Positions 53,667-63,305 of a DNA stretch of 64,000 nt are shown here, in pieces. The notes beneath the pieces were generated by a model. It had not been told where the DNA came from. It saw only the letters and a list, made by a program, of their open reading frames with translations, and did not search any database. The position numbers and the translations under genes were made by a program. Positions within the stretch are counted from its first letter, which is position 1, and the number at the start of each line of letters is the position of its first letter. Source of the DNA: Tetragenococcus sp041859945. GTDB lineage: Bacteria; Bacillota; Bacilli; Lactobacillales; Enterococcaceae. The DNA lies in NCBI GenBank assembly GCA_041859945.1, contig JBFLGC010000005.1:1-64000 (forward strand), in the 5' to 3' direction.

Positions 53667-54709
53667 GAATTTTTATCTCCCATCAAAATCACAGCTTGGT
53701 CTTTTTTCTCAACCACTTGACCGATGCGATAAGTTTCTTCTCCTAGCTTTGTTAAAGCTGTTTGGACTTGAGTAGCATTTTCCGGTGCTACCACTAAAAC
53801 CATGCCAATACCCATATTGAAGATTTCATACATTTCAGAAGAGGCGATATTCCCCAACTTTTGTAAGACTTTAAAAATTGGTAGCACAGGCCAGCTTTTT
53901 AAAGTGATTTGACAAGCCAGACCTTCTGGTAACATCCGAGGAAGGTTCTCGACAAAGCCGCCACCTGTGATATGTGAGATACCTTTGAGCCATTCTTTCT
54001 GGCACAGAGGTAAAATTTGTTTCGTATAGATCCGTGTCGGTTCTAAGAGGACCTCACTTAGCGGACGGTCCAATTCAGGCACAACGGAGCTAATTGATAA
54101 GTGATTTTCTTCAAATAGGATCTGACGTACCAATGAATAACCATTGGAATGGAGGCCTGAAGACGACAGACCAATAAGGACATCGCCTGCTTTGATCGTA
54201 TCCCCTGTGATCAACGCGCTCTTTTCCACGATACCGACCGCAAAGCCAGCCAAATCATAATCCGCTTCCCCATACATACCAGGCATCTCGGCTGTCTCCC
54301 CACCAATAAGTCCGGCACCAGCTTCTTGGCAGCCCTTGGCTACACCGGAAACGACTTGTTCTAAAATTTCTGGATGATTCTTACCAGCGGCGATATAATC
54401 CAAAAAATACAAGGGTTCTGCACCTTGAGCTAGGATATCATTGACACACATTGCTACACAATCGATTCCGATCGTATCGTGTTTTTGTGCCTCTATAGCC
54501 ACAAGTAATTTAGTGCCGACCCCATCTGTTCCGGAAACTAATACCGGTTCATTGATCGAAAGCTGACTTAGATCAAAACAACCACCAAAAGAGCCTAACG
54601 TTCCCATCATACCAGGACGTTTGGTCTTTTCTACATGTTTTTTGATCCGAGAGACGACTTCATACCCAGCATTGACATCGACACCAGCTTTTGCATATGC
54701 ATTTGCCAT
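53663..54709 (-). CDS. purM: Phosphoribosylformylglycinamidine cyclo-ligase (AIR synthetase)
   Basis: Closes the imidazole ring with ATP. 348 residues: ANAYAKAGVDVNAGYEVV, LVSGTDGVGTKL, DCVAMCVNDILAQGAEPLYFLDYIA, GGETAEMPGMY and the C-terminal HITGGGFVENLPRM and MYEIFNMGIGMV. SD GGGAGG. Confidence 0.97.
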   Translation of the reverse strand: MANAYAKAGVDVNAGYEVVSRIKKHVEKTKRPGMMGTLGSFGGCFDLSQLSINEPVLVSGTDGVGTKLLVAIEAQKHDTIGIDCVAMCVNDILAQGAEPLYFLDYIAAGKNHPEILEQVVSGVAKGCQEAGAGLIGGETAEMPGMYGEADYDLAGFAVGIVEKSALITGDTIKAGDVLIGLSSSGLHSNGYSLVRQILFEENHLSISSVVPELDRPLSEVLLEPTRIYTKQILPLCQKEWLKGISHITGGGFVENLPRMLPEGLACQITLKSWPVLPIFKVLQKLGNIASSEMYEIFNMGIGMVLVVAPENATQVQTALTKLGEETYRIGQVVEKKDQAVILMGDKNS

Positions 54710-54725
54710 TTTTTATTCCTCCCAT

Positions 54726-56165
54726 TTAGAAAAAGGATACTTTTTCTTTTAATGATGCTTGATATCTTTCTTCATAATCATATAAGGGTGTCGGATAATC
54801 GCCGTTAAAGTAGGCCATACAAAGGCCTGTATAAGGAGCATCGAAGTGAAGTCCAATGGCATCGATCAACCCCTGTTCGCTCAAGAAACAAAGGGAATCA
54901 CAGCCGATCCCAGTACACATTTCTGAAATAGTCAGGTTAGCCGCGATCAATTCTTTTCGAGTTTGAATATCGATCCCATAAAAACAAGGATATTTTAAAG
55001 GTGGTGAGGCAATACGCAAGTGAACTTCCAAAGCCCCAGCTTCTCTTAACAACTGAACGATCCTGCGACTAGTAGTCCCACGTACGATCGAATCGTCTAC
55101 TAAAACGACGCGTTTTCCTTCCACCACACCACGAACAGCAGAAAGCTTCATCCTTACCCCCTGTTCGCGTAATTCTTGCGTTGGTTGAATAAATGTACGA
55201 GCGACATATTGATTTTTGACCAAGCCTAATTCATAGGCTAGACCCGAACTTTCGGCATAGCCACTAGCTGCTGAAAGTGATGAATTGGGGACGCCTATCA
55301 CCATATCCGCTATAGCAGGGGCTTCTTTGGCTAATTGGCTACCCATTCTTTTGCGGGCCGTATGAACATTAACCCCGGCGATGTTAGAATCTGGGCGAGC
55401 AAAATAAATATACTCCATGGCACAAATGGCTGGTTGAATATCTTTCGTAAAGGTATCGATATGAAGTCCGTTATCATCTACAATAATGACTTCTCCTGGC
55501 TTTACATCACGGACAAAATCTGCGCCCACTGTGTCTAAGGCACACGTTTCAGAAGCGATGACATAGGCGCCATTTTTTAATCGGCCGATCGATAACGGTC
55601 GAAAACCATTAGGATCAAGGGCGGCGATCAAGGAATCTTCTGTCAACAATAAATAAGCAAAGCCACCTTTGACTGCATTTAAGGCCTCTTTCAAACGTTC
55701 CAGAAAAGTAGCACAATGACTTTGACGGATCAAATGCATCAAAATTTCAGTATCCGAGTTCGAGTGAAAAATCGCGCCCTTTTCCTCTAAACGTCGCCGT
55801 AGCATTTTGGCATTGGTCAAATTACCATTATGAGCCAAACCACATTGACTATCATAAAACTTAAAAAGAAAGGGTTGGATGTTATCAACTGAATCATTGC
55901 CAGCTGTGGCATAACGTACATGGCCGATGGCAGCATCACCCGTTAAAGTTGCTAACTGTTTCTCATTTGAAAAAACTTCCGAAAGCAGCCCCAACCCACG
56001 ATAACCATGGAGTTTCCCAGCTTCATTTGAAACGATACCAGCGCCTTCTTGCCCCCGATGTTGCAGACTATGTAGACCAAAATAAGTCAATCGAGCAGCA
56101 TCCGGATGGCCCCAGACACCAAAAATACCACATTCTTCATTCAAACTTTTTACTTCATAAGACAT
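54726..56165 (-). CDS. purF: Amidophosphoribosyltransferase
   Basis: First committed step of purine synthesis. Start at ATG 56165 (MSYEVKSLNEECGIFGVWG), 9 bases after GGGAGGA; this gives a short propeptide (residues 1-12) that is normally removed to expose the catalytic Cys13. 479 residues with glutaminase domain (HSLQHRGQEGAGI, GHVRYATAG) and the PRPP-binding loop VVLVDDSIVRGTTSRRIV. Overlaps purL by 16 bases. Confidence 0.96.
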   Translation of the reverse strand: MSYEVKSLNEECGIFGVWGHPDAARLTYFGLHSLQHRGQEGAGIVSNEAGKLHGYRGLGLLSEVFSNEKQLATLTGDAAIGHVRYATAGNDSVDNIQPFLFKFYDSQCGLAHNGNLTNAKMLRRRLEEKGAIFHSNSDTEILMHLIRQSHCATFLERLKEALNAVKGGFAYLLLTEDSLIAALDPNGFRPLSIGRLKNGAYVIASETCALDTVGADFVRDVKPGEVIIVDDNGLHIDTFTKDIQPAICAMEYIYFARPDSNIAGVNVHTARKRMGSQLAKEAPAIADMVIGVPNSSLSAASGYAESSGLAYELGLVKNQYVARTFIQPTQELREQGVRMKLSAVRGVVEGKRVVLVDDSIVRGTTSRRIVQLLREAGALEVHLRIASPPLKYPCFYGIDIQTRKELIAANLTISEMCTGIGCDSLCFLSEQGLIDAIGLHFDAPYTGLCMAYFNGDYPTPLYDYEERYQASLKEKVSFF

Positions 56166-58369
56166 GCCAGAGCGTCCTCCCATAATTCTTTGGCCAAAGC
56201 TTGTGGAACATCGACTTGTTGGTCCAAACTTGCGATTTTCAACCGTCCATCCGAAGTCACTTGACCGATCCGTTTCACCTTTTCTATCTGGATCTGTTCA
56301 AAAGCAACCACTTTATCTTGAGGTACACTGACTACAAAACGCGATTGTGTCTCTGCAAAAAGTTGAGCTACTGGCACAGCGATTTTCACATCGATCCCTA
56401 ATTCATTCGGGAAAGTCGCTTCAGCGAGTGCTACAGCTAAGCCGCCTTCTGAACAGTCATGAGCACTAGCAATAAACCCTGCTTTGATCGCCTTTAAAAT
56501 AAAGTCTTGGTTCTTTTTTTCGGTATCTAAATCAAAAGCCATCGACTCACCAAAAATTTTTCCTGTTTGTAATTTTTGAATTTCACTCCCATTAAAATCA
56601 GCGGCTGTTTCTCCGACAATATAAACGACATCGCCAGCTTTTTTAAATTCTTGGGTCGTGATCTCAGCCAAATCATCAATCAAACCGACCATGCCGATCA
56701 TAGGCGTAGGATAGATCGCTTGGCCATCCGTTTCATTATATAAGGAAACATTTCCCGAAATCACGGGCGTATTTAAAGTTTCACAAGCAGCAGCGATCCC
56801 GTCAGCAGCCATCCATAATTCCCAGAAACTTTCCGGTTTGTCTGGCGAACCAAAATTCAAGCAATCCGTGATGGCCAGTGGCCGGCCGCCGCTAGCAACG
56901 ATATTACGTGCCGCTTCAGCGACAGCGATCTGACCTCCGATTTCAGGATCAAGATATAAATAGCGGCTATTGCAATCGGTCGTCATAGCTAAGGCTTTAC
57001 GTGTCCCGCGGATCCGTAAAACCGCAGCATCACTACCTGGTTTCACCACGGTATTTGTCCGTACCTGAGAGTCATAGGTTTCATAAATCATATGTTTTGA
57101 GGCGATAGTTGGTTGTTGTAACAACTGCAAGAACGTTTCATTGACATCAGCGATTTCTGGTACAAAGTCTGGCATAGCTTTAAAAGCTTTGATGCGAGCT
57201 GGTTCTTGATATGCTTTTTGATAAATTGGAGCATCTTCTGCCAAAGCATCGACTGGGATATTGGCTACTTCTTTTTCTTTATGATACAAACGATAAAGAC
57301 CATCGTCTGTCACTTCACCAATCACGACACAGTCGAGATCATTTTTCAGAAACAGTTCTTTGACTTCTTCTTCCCGACCCTTTTTGACACAAATCAACAT
57401 CCGTTCTTGGGATTCGGAAAGCATCATTTCATAAGGGGTCATATCACTTTCACGTTGGGGGACATCATCTAAATTTAAAATCATGCCACTACCAGCTTTT
57501 GAGGCCATTTCCGAACTTGAAGAAACCAAACCAGCGGCACCCATATCTTGAATACCAATAAGTAAGTCAGAGTGTTCCAAAATCAGTTCCAAACAAGATT
57601 CTAAAAGCAACTTTTCCATAAAAGGATCGCCTACTTGCACAGCAGAACGTTGTTGCTCTTCTCCTTCACTAAATTCTTCGGAAGCAAAAGTCGCGCCATG
57701 GATCCCATCGCGTCCCGTTTTGGCACCGACATACATGATCGTATTGCCAACACCACAAGCTTGACCTTTTTGAATATCCTTGTGTTCTAAAAGCCCCACA
57801 CATAAAACATTGACCAAAGGATTACCGGTATAACAGGGGTCAAATTGGACCTCACCACCCACAGTTGGGATCCCGATACAGTTTCCATAATTACTGATCC
57901 CACTAACCACTTCTTCCAATAAATACTTGGTCCGTTCATTATCTAATTCACCAAAACGCAGTGAATCCAAAACAGCTATTGGCCGAGCCCCCATACTAAA
58001 AATATCACGGATAATACCTCCGACACCGGTTGCTGCCCCTTCATAGGGTTCGACTGCTGAGGGATGATTATGACTCTCGGCTTTAAAAACGACCGCTTGG
58101 CCATCACCAATATCCACGATACCTGCTCCTTCACCGGGTCCTTGCAAAACTTGGGGCCCATCACTGGGGAATTTCCGTAACACAGGCTTCGAATTTTTAT
58201 AAGAGCAATGTTCACTCCACATCACCGCAAACAATCCGACTTCAGTATAGTTGGGCATTCTTTTCAAGATTTTTGTTTCGATCAACTCATATTCTTCATC
58301 TGTCAGGCCCCATGGCGCATAGAGACGTTGTTCTTTCACTTCTAGTGGTGTCGGTTCTTGAACATTCAT
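56150..58369 (-). CDS. purL: FGAM synthase subunit PurL
   Basis: Synthetase subunit of the PurLQS complex. 739 residues, the small form lacking a glutaminase domain: SEHCSYKNSKPVLRKFP, VVFKAESHNHPSAVEPYEGAATGVGG, DIGGGD-like metal parts are replaced by the family's GAKTGRDGIHGATFAS and IQDMGAAGL, and a second half with DCLNFGSPDKPE and DCSEGGLAVALAE. Begins directly after the purQ stop (TAAATG). Confidence 0.96.
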   Translation of the reverse strand: MNVQEPTPLEVKEQRLYAPWGLTDEEYELIETKILKRMPNYTEVGLFAVMWSEHCSYKNSKPVLRKFPSDGPQVLQGPGEGAGIVDIGDGQAVVFKAESHNHPSAVEPYEGAATGVGGIIRDIFSMGARPIAVLDSLRFGELDNERTKYLLEEVVSGISNYGNCIGIPTVGGEVQFDPCYTGNPLVNVLCVGLLEHKDIQKGQACGVGNTIMYVGAKTGRDGIHGATFASEEFSEGEEQQRSAVQVGDPFMEKLLLESCLELILEHSDLLIGIQDMGAAGLVSSSSEMASKAGSGMILNLDDVPQRESDMTPYEMMLSESQERMLICVKKGREEEVKELFLKNDLDCVVIGEVTDDGLYRLYHKEKEVANIPVDALAEDAPIYQKAYQEPARIKAFKAMPDFVPEIADVNETFLQLLQQPTIASKHMIYETYDSQVRTNTVVKPGSDAAVLRIRGTRKALAMTTDCNSRYLYLDPEIGGQIAVAEAARNIVASGGRPLAITDCLNFGSPDKPESFWELWMAADGIAAACETLNTPVISGNVSLYNETDGQAIYPTPMIGMVGLIDDLAEITTQEFKKAGDVVYIVGETAADFNGSEIQKLQTGKIFGESMAFDLDTEKKNQDFILKAIKAGFIASAHDCSEGGLAVALAEATFPNELGIDVKIAVPVAQLFAETQSRFVVSVPQDKVVAFEQIQIEKVKRIGQVTSDGRLKIASLDQQVDVPQALAKELWEDALACLMK

Positions 58370-59044
58370 TTATACGGTCACCTTCCCAAAGTTTTTTAGA
58401 ATCGCAGTAAAAAAACGACGGCCATCAACTGAACCGAGTAATTCCTCCATCGCTCGTTCCGGATGCGGCATCATGCCTAATACATTGCCAGCTTTGTTAG
58501 TGATACCAGCAATATTATCGATGCTACCATTGACGTTTTCACGATATTTAAAGACGATCTGATCATTTTCTTTCAATTCTTGGAGCGTTTTGGCATCACA
58601 ATAATAATTTCCCTCTCCATGTGCTACCGGTAAGTGGATCACTTCATTGGGCAAATACTCAGAAGTGAATTTTGTTTTATTATTCACAACTTCGATCGGA
58701 ACAGTTTTACAAACAAACTTCAAAGATTCGTTTCTGATCAAGGCACCCGGCAATAATCCAGCCTCAGTCAAAATTTGAAATCCATTGCAAGTACCAAATA
58801 CAGGTTTTCCTTCATTGGCAAAACGGATCACTTCATCCATGATCTTTGAAAAACGTGCGATCGCTCCACAACGTAGATAATCCCCATAGGAAAAACCACC
58901 TGGAAGTAAAACACCATCGAACCCTGCTAAAGAATCAGCATCATGGCGGACATACTCAGCCTCACAATTCATGATATCTTTGATTGCCCAAAGCAAGTCA
59001 CTATCACAATTGGAACCAGGAAAAACAATGACTGCAAATCTCAT
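58370..59044 (-). CDS. purQ: FGAM synthase subunit PurQ (glutaminase)
   Basis: Class I glutamine amidotransferase feeding ammonia to PurL. 224 residues: FAVIVFPGSNCDSDLLWA, LLPGGFSYGDYLR, catalytic Cys in GTCNGFQIL near residue 86, and the His-Glu pair in GMMPHPERAMEE. Adjacent to purS and purL with no spacing. Confidence 0.97.
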   Translation of the reverse strand: MRFAVIVFPGSNCDSDLLWAIKDIMNCEAEYVRHDADSLAGFDGVLLPGGFSYGDYLRCGAIARFSKIMDEVIRFANEGKPVFGTCNGFQILTEAGLLPGALIRNESLKFVCKTVPIEVVNNKTKFTSEYLPNEVIHLPVAHGEGNYYCDAKTLQELKENDQIVFKYRENVNGSIDNIAGITNKAGNVLGMMPHPERAMEELLGSVDGRRFFTAILKNFGKVTV

Positions 59045-59299
59045 TTAAATTTCCTCCATCGTCAAAATTTCATATTCATACGTTTCCATCGTGACATTGG
59101 CCAAGAGTTTATCACAAATTGCCTCGACACATTCATTGACCGGCCGCTCTGTTGGTGCGATTTTGATTTCAAAATACTTGCCGATCCGGATCTCTTCGAC
59201 TTCTTTATAGCCCAAACGATGGACGGCTCCTTTAACTGCTTGTCCTTGAGGATCTAAAACAGATTCTTTATAGGTAACAAAAACTTTGACTAAGTACAT
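59045..59299 (-). CDS. purS: FGAM synthase subunit PurS
   Basis: Small subunit that bridges PurQ and PurL. 84 residues: VKVFVTYKESVLDPQGQAVKG, GYKEVEEIRIGKYFEIKI and a C-terminal CDKLLANVTMETYEYEI are typical. Four bases after purC, next to purQ. Confidence 0.96.
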   Translation of the reverse strand: MYLVKVFVTYKESVLDPQGQAVKGAVHRLGYKEVEEIRIGKYFEIKIAPTERPVNECVEAICDKLLANVTMETYEYEILTMEEI

Positions 59300-59302
59300 G
59301 GC

Positions 59303-60013
59303 TCAATCTCTCCTTTTTTCTAATCGATCTAACACTTCTTGATAAACAGGGATCAAATCACCTAGATCTCTGCGATACACATCTTTATCTAAATGTTCTT
59401 TGCTAGTTGCATCCCACAATCGACAAGTATCTGGAGATATTTCGTCTGCTAAAATCAGTTCTCCCGATGGTAATTTCCCGATCTCGATCTTAAAATCGAC
59501 TAATAAAATATGGCTTTCTGTAAATAGTTCTTGCAAAGCTTTATTTACTTGTAAAGCAATTTCTTTTATCCGTGCGATTTCATCCACACTTGCGATCGAC
59601 AAAAGTAAAACATGTTGATCATTTATAAACGGATCATCAAGAGCATCGGCTTTATAATAAAATTCCACGATTGGAAAAGCCAAAAGATCTCCTTCTGGTA
59701 TACCCAAACGTTTGGAAAAACTCCCAGCTGCCACATTGCGAACAACGACTTCCAAAGGTAACATTTCTACTCGTTTTACCAATTGTTCGTCTTTTGACAA
59801 CTTTTTAATAAAATGATTGGTTATTCCTACAGCACTCAATCGTTCAAAAATCAAACTCGTGATTTCATTATTCATCTTGCCTTTCCCCACTACTTGATCT
59901 TTTTTTAAGCCATTCAATGCCGTTGCTTGATCCATATATTTCACTAACAGCAAATCTTTGTTATCTGTTTCATACATCTGTTTCGCTTTTCCTTCATACA
60001 GCAAATGATTCAT
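59303..60013 (-). CDS. purC: Phosphoribosylaminoimidazole-succinocarboxamide synthase
   Basis: Joins aspartate to CAIR. 236 residues: LLYEGKAKQMYETDNKDLLL, NEITSLIFERLSAVGI, PLEVVVRNVAAGS, and LILADEISPDTCRLWD. SD GAGGTGG. First gene of the purCSQLFMNHD operon, controlled by the promoter and PurBox upstream. Confidence 0.97.
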   Translation of the reverse strand: MNHLLYEGKAKQMYETDNKDLLLVKYMDQATALNGLKKDQVVGKGKMNNEITSLIFERLSAVGITNHFIKKLSKDEQLVKRVEMLPLEVVVRNVAAGSFSKRLGIPEGDLLAFPIVEFYYKADALDDPFINDQHVLLLSIASVDEIARIKEIALQVNKALQELFTESHILLVDFKIEIGKLPSGELILADEISPDTCRLWDATSKEHLDKDVYRRDLGDLIPVYQEVLDRLEKRRD

Positions 60014-60049
60014 TGACCTTTTCCACCTCGCCTTTTTTATTTCAAAACT

Positions 60050-60125
60050 ATTGTAACAATGGCTATACCTCCAGTCAACGTTTTATGTATATTAAAATAA
60101 TAAAGCACATCAATTGTTCGTGTTT
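60050..60125 (-). promoter_or_regulatory. purC operon promoter with PurBox
   Basis: Minus strand: TTGACT (60073-60078), 17 bases, TACAAT (60050-60055). The PurBox-like AAACACGAACAAT (60113-60125) matches the lactococcal consensus AWWWCCGAACWWT at 11 of 13 positions and is centred about 76 bases before the predicted transcription start (about 60043). Confidence 0.85.
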
Positions 60126-60138
60126 TTATCTTTCAACG

Positions 60139-60356
60139 CTACAATCCACGGCCGAATCGGCCGCTACACTACGAGATTGGCTTGCTTAGCGAGACAGAGG
60201 AGATGATGAAAAATACCTACTTGGTACTGTGACTGAACGCTTTAGCGTTTAGTCATGAAGCTTGGCAGCTCTGAGACTATGGCTCAGGGCGGTCCCATGG
60301 CAGGCAGTAGCAGACACATTCGTGTAGTGTAGCTTTAGATTAGCCATGAATTGTGA
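60139..60356 (-). repeat. Dispersed intergenic repeat, copy F (with central module)
   Basis: Reverse orientation: TACAATCCACGGCCGAATCG, CTACACTACGAGATTGGCTT, GCTTAGCGAGACAGAGG, AATACCTACTTGGTAC, a 12-base hairpin (60229-60256, loop TTTA), GAAGCTTGGCAG, then AGTAGCAGACACATTCGTG and TAGCCATGAATTGTG. A scrap of the internal module (GACAGAGTAGATGATGAAA) recurs at 60361, outside the right end. It fills most of the space between purC and the plus-strand gene. Confidence 0.8.
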
Positions 60357-60397
60357 CCAAGACAGAGTAGATGATGAAATTTTCACTATTCATAGCG

Positions 60398-60426
60398 TTT
60401 ACAAAACAAAGCAATCGTGCTAAGAT
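60398..60426 (+). promoter_or_regulatory. Predicted promoter of the gene at 60470
   Basis: TTTACA (60398-60403), 17 bases, TAAGAT (60421-60426), 44 bases before the start codon. Confidence 0.7.
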
Positions 60427-60469
60427 GGTCATAGAGATTTTCAACTATTTAATAAGGAGATCGGCTACT

Positions 60470-60838
60470 ATGTGTGATGTTTCGGAACAAGCACTTTATT
60501 TTTTAACAAACTTATCTCACAAAGAAAAAGAACAGTTGCTAGAAGCATTAACAGATATTCTGACAACTTACGAAAAAGACACTGACAAAAAAATAAGTAG
60601 TCAGCCATTATTTGAAAATCATTTTCCCCTTTATGACCATTTCTTGAGATTTCATTTATTGTTACAATTTAAAAATCTCCATAATGAAGAATTGGTGATC
60701 CGCGAAGTTCAAGAAAATTTATTATTTAAAAATCGCTATTTCTTACAAGTTTTTTATAACTGCCAAGAGATCCCTTTTGAATTTGTCAAAAAAATCTATC
60801 TTCTACTAGAAGAAGAAACTACTCATCTTTTATCTTAA
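60470..60838 (+). CDS. Hypothetical protein (122 aa) inside the purine cluster
   Basis: Start at ATG 60470 (MCDVSEQALYFLTNLSHKEK), 9 bases after AAGGAGA; a longer frame back to 60371 runs through the promoter and the edge of the repeat. The product is helical throughout, acidic and aromatic-rich, with LLEALTDILTTYEKD and a C-terminal FVKKIYLLLEEETTHLL. No membrane segment or recognised motif. It is the only plus-strand gene in the purine region and has its own promoter and terminator, so it may have been inserted between the two pur operons. Function unknown. Confidence 0.7.
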   Translation: MCDVSEQALYFLTNLSHKEKEQLLEALTDILTTYEKDTDKKISSQPLFENHFPLYDHFLRFHLLLQFKNLHNEELVIREVQENLLFKNRYFLQVFYNCQEIPFEFVKKIYLLLEEETTHLLS

Positions 60839-60880
60839 AAAAAATCAGGATCTACCAACTAGGTAGATCCTGATTTTTTT
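60839..60880. terminator. Bidirectional terminator
   Basis: AAAAAATCAGGATCTACC (60839-60856) pairs perfectly with GGTAGATCCTGATTTTTT (60862-60879), 5-base loop. Ends both the gene at 60470 and the purB transcript. Confidence 0.95.
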
Positions 60881-62174
60881 AAGACAAACCGACACGTTCA
60901 AAAATATAGTCGACATTTTTCAAATGGTAGTGATAGTCAAAAGCATCGTCCAACTCTGTTTTGGATAAAATCCCCATGATTTTTTCATCTGCTTCCAAAA
61001 GGGGCCTAAATTGCGTTTGTTTGTCCCAAGCCTCAGCTGTCTTTGGTTGGACCAAATCATAGGCTTGTTCACGCGTCATGCCGTGATCGATCAATTTCAG
61101 TAACACACGTTGACTATAAATAAGACCAAATGTTGCCTTCATATTGCGTTTCATGTTCTCAGGAAAAACAGTAAGATTTTTAATGATACTGCCAAAACGA
61201 TGCAACATGTAATCAAGTAAGATCGTAGTGTCGGGAATGATGATCCGTTCCGCGGAAGAATGTGAAATATCACGTTCATGCCACAGAGAAACATCTTCAT
61301 AAGCCGTCACCATATGGCCACGGATCACTCGAGCCAAGCCAGTCATGTTTTCCGAACCGATCGGATTACGTTTGTGTGGCATCGCTGAAGATCCTTTTTG
61401 ACCCTTGGCGAAATATTCTTCGACTTCACGTGTTTCCGACTTTTGCAAACCGCGGATCTCCGTGGCAAATTTTTCGATACTAGTAGCGATCAAAGCCATA
61501 GCTCCGATATATTCAGCGTGAAGATCACGTGGCAACACTTGGGTCGATATCTCTTGAGCCCGGATCCCTAATTTATCACAAACATAATTTTCGACAAAAG
61601 GTGGGATATTGGCGAAAGTCCCAACTGCACCACTGATTTTACCAGCCTCTACTCCTTTGGCAGCATGATCAAAGCGTTCGATGTTGCGTTTCATCTCAGA
61701 ATACCAAAGTGCAAGTTTCAAACCGAAAGTCGTCGGTTCCGCATGCACACCATGGGTCCGCCCCATCATGACCGTATATTTGTATTCACGGGCCTTATCC
61801 GCAATGATTGCCGTAAATTCTTGTAGATCATGGCGGATGATATCATTGGCTTGTTTCATTAGATATCCGTAAGCTGTATCGACCACATCTGTTGAAGTCA
61901 AACCATAATGGACCCATTTACGTTCATCCCCTAAAGATTCAGAAACAGCTCGCGTAAAGGCGACCACATCATGTTTGGTTTCAGCTTCGATAGCTAAAAT
62001 CCGTTCCACATCAAAACTGGCTTTTGCTCTTATCTTTTTTACATCATCTTTGGGGATCTCACCTAATTCTGCCCACGCTTCATCAGCTAATATTTCTACT
62101 TCGAGCCAAGCTTTGTAACGATTCTCATCTGTCCAGATTTGTCCCATCTCAGGACGTGTATAACGTTCTAACAT
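60879..62174 (-). CDS. purB: Adenylosuccinate lyase
   Basis: Acts twice in purine synthesis: SAICAR to AICAR and adenylosuccinate to AMP. 431 residues: MLERYTRPEMGQIWTDENRY, HVGLTSTDVVDTA (WVHYGLTSTDVVDTA), GRTHGVHAEPTTFG with catalytic His, and the flexible loop GSSAMPHKRNPIGSENM with catalytic Ser. Start overlaps the purK stop by seven bases. Last gene of purEKB. Confidence 0.97.
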   Translation of the reverse strand: MLERYTRPEMGQIWTDENRYKAWLEVEILADEAWAELGEIPKDDVKKIRAKASFDVERILAIEAETKHDVVAFTRAVSESLGDERKWVHYGLTSTDVVDTAYGYLMKQANDIIRHDLQEFTAIIADKAREYKYTVMMGRTHGVHAEPTTFGLKLALWYSEMKRNIERFDHAAKGVEAGKISGAVGTFANIPPFVENYVCDKLGIRAQEISTQVLPRDLHAEYIGAMALIATSIEKFATEIRGLQKSETREVEEYFAKGQKGSSAMPHKRNPIGSENMTGLARVIRGHMVTAYEDVSLWHERDISHSSAERIIIPDTTILLDYMLHRFGSIIKNLTVFPENMKRNMKATFGLIYSQRVLLKLIDHGMTREQAYDLVQPKTAEAWDKQTQFRPLLEADEKIMGILSKTELDDAFDYHYHLKNVDYIFERVGLS

Positions 62175-63298
62175 TTTTCTTTCTCCTTTTCGTCCTGATC
62201 CCAGACCTTCGTTTCGTTGATTTCCATTAATGTTTTTTCGATATCTGTGGTGGTGATGGTGATATGTCCCATTTTACGATTTCTTTTGACTTGATTCTTG
62301 CCGTAATAATGGAATTGCCAGTCCGGTTTTTGACTGATTAATTTCTCACTTTGTACCATGTGCTGGCCTAAAATGTTGACCATGACGGCATCGCTCAACT
62401 GCCTTACTTCTCCCAATGGCCAGCCGCTGATACCGCGGATATGCGCATCATATTGACTCATATTACAAGCCTCGATCGAGTAATGTCCCGAGTTATGCGG
62501 CCTTGGTGCTAGTTCATTGACATAAAGGCTACCGGAGGCCGTCAAAAACAATTCGATGGCCAATACGCCATGCAAATGCAAAGCTTCAGCAATCACCAAA
62601 GCGATCCGTTTGACTTCTGTCACCACCTCAGGAGCGACACGAGCCGGAGCAATCGTTTCATGTAAAATATTATTTCGATGACTGTTTTCGACCACAGGAA
62701 ACGTTTGATAGGTCTCACCATTACCAGCGATCATGATCGATAGCTCTTTTTCAAATGGGATCAAAGCTTCTAATTCACAAGTTCCCGACCGTAACAAACT
62801 CATGGAAGCCGCCAGATCAGTTGTCCCATGTAAGACATATTGCCCCTTGCCATCATAGCCACCTCGTGTCGTTTTTAACACACAAGGATAGCCGATACTA
62901 TCGATGGCATCTTGGATATCAGTCGGACTGATGATCGTTGCATAAGGTGCGATCACGATATTATTCGCTTCTAAAAAAGATTTTTCTAACAAGCGATCTT
63001 GCGTGATCGCCAGCATATCGGTCCCTTGAGGAACATTACAAAGTGGCAAGATCGCATTTAACGCCTCCACACTGACATTTTCAAACTCATAAGTGATGGC
63101 AGCACTCCTTCTGGCCATTTCTTCCAAAGCCAAAATATCATCATAAGCAGCCACGATATGCCAATCAGCGATTTGCGCTGTCGGGCAATCTTCAGCTGGA
63201 TCTAACACACCTACATTAAAACCCATTTTTTTGGCACTCATGGTCATCATTTTCCCTAGTTGTCCACCGCCGACGATCCCGATCGTCGCTCCCGGCAT
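62168..63298 (-). CDS. purK: N5-carboxyaminoimidazole ribonucleotide synthase
   Basis: ATP-grasp enzyme that carboxylates AIR. 376 residues from ATG 63298 (MPGATIGIVGGGQLGKMM), 7 bases after the purE stop; TTG codons at 63301 and 63313 and a GTG at 63322 are also possible, because no clear SD decides. Motifs: GGGQLGKM near residue 10, CVLKTTRGGYDGKGQ, and NELAPRPHNSGHYSIEA. The longest frame up to 63436 lies inside purE and is not used. Confidence 0.93.
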   Translation of the reverse strand: MPGATIGIVGGGQLGKMMTMSAKKMGFNVGVLDPAEDCPTAQIADWHIVAAYDDILALEEMARRSAAITYEFENVSVEALNAILPLCNVPQGTDMLAITQDRLLEKSFLEANNIVIAPYATIISPTDIQDAIDSIGYPCVLKTTRGGYDGKGQYVLHGTTDLAASMSLLRSGTCELEALIPFEKELSIMIAGNGETYQTFPVVENSHRNNILHETIAPARVAPEVVTEVKRIALVIAEALHLHGVLAIELFLTASGSLYVNELAPRPHNSGHYSIEACNMSQYDAHIRGISGWPLGEVRQLSDAVMVNILGQHMVQSEKLISQKPDWQFHYYGKNQVKRNRKMGHITITTTDIEKTLMEINETKVWDQDEKEKEKC

Positions 63299-63305
63299 CA
63301 AAGGT

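Noticed and set aside
60371..60469. N-terminal extension MMKFSLFIAFTKQ of the 60470 gene
   Set aside because: It crosses the -35 and -10 boxes and starts in a repeated module; AAGGAGA supports ATG 60470.
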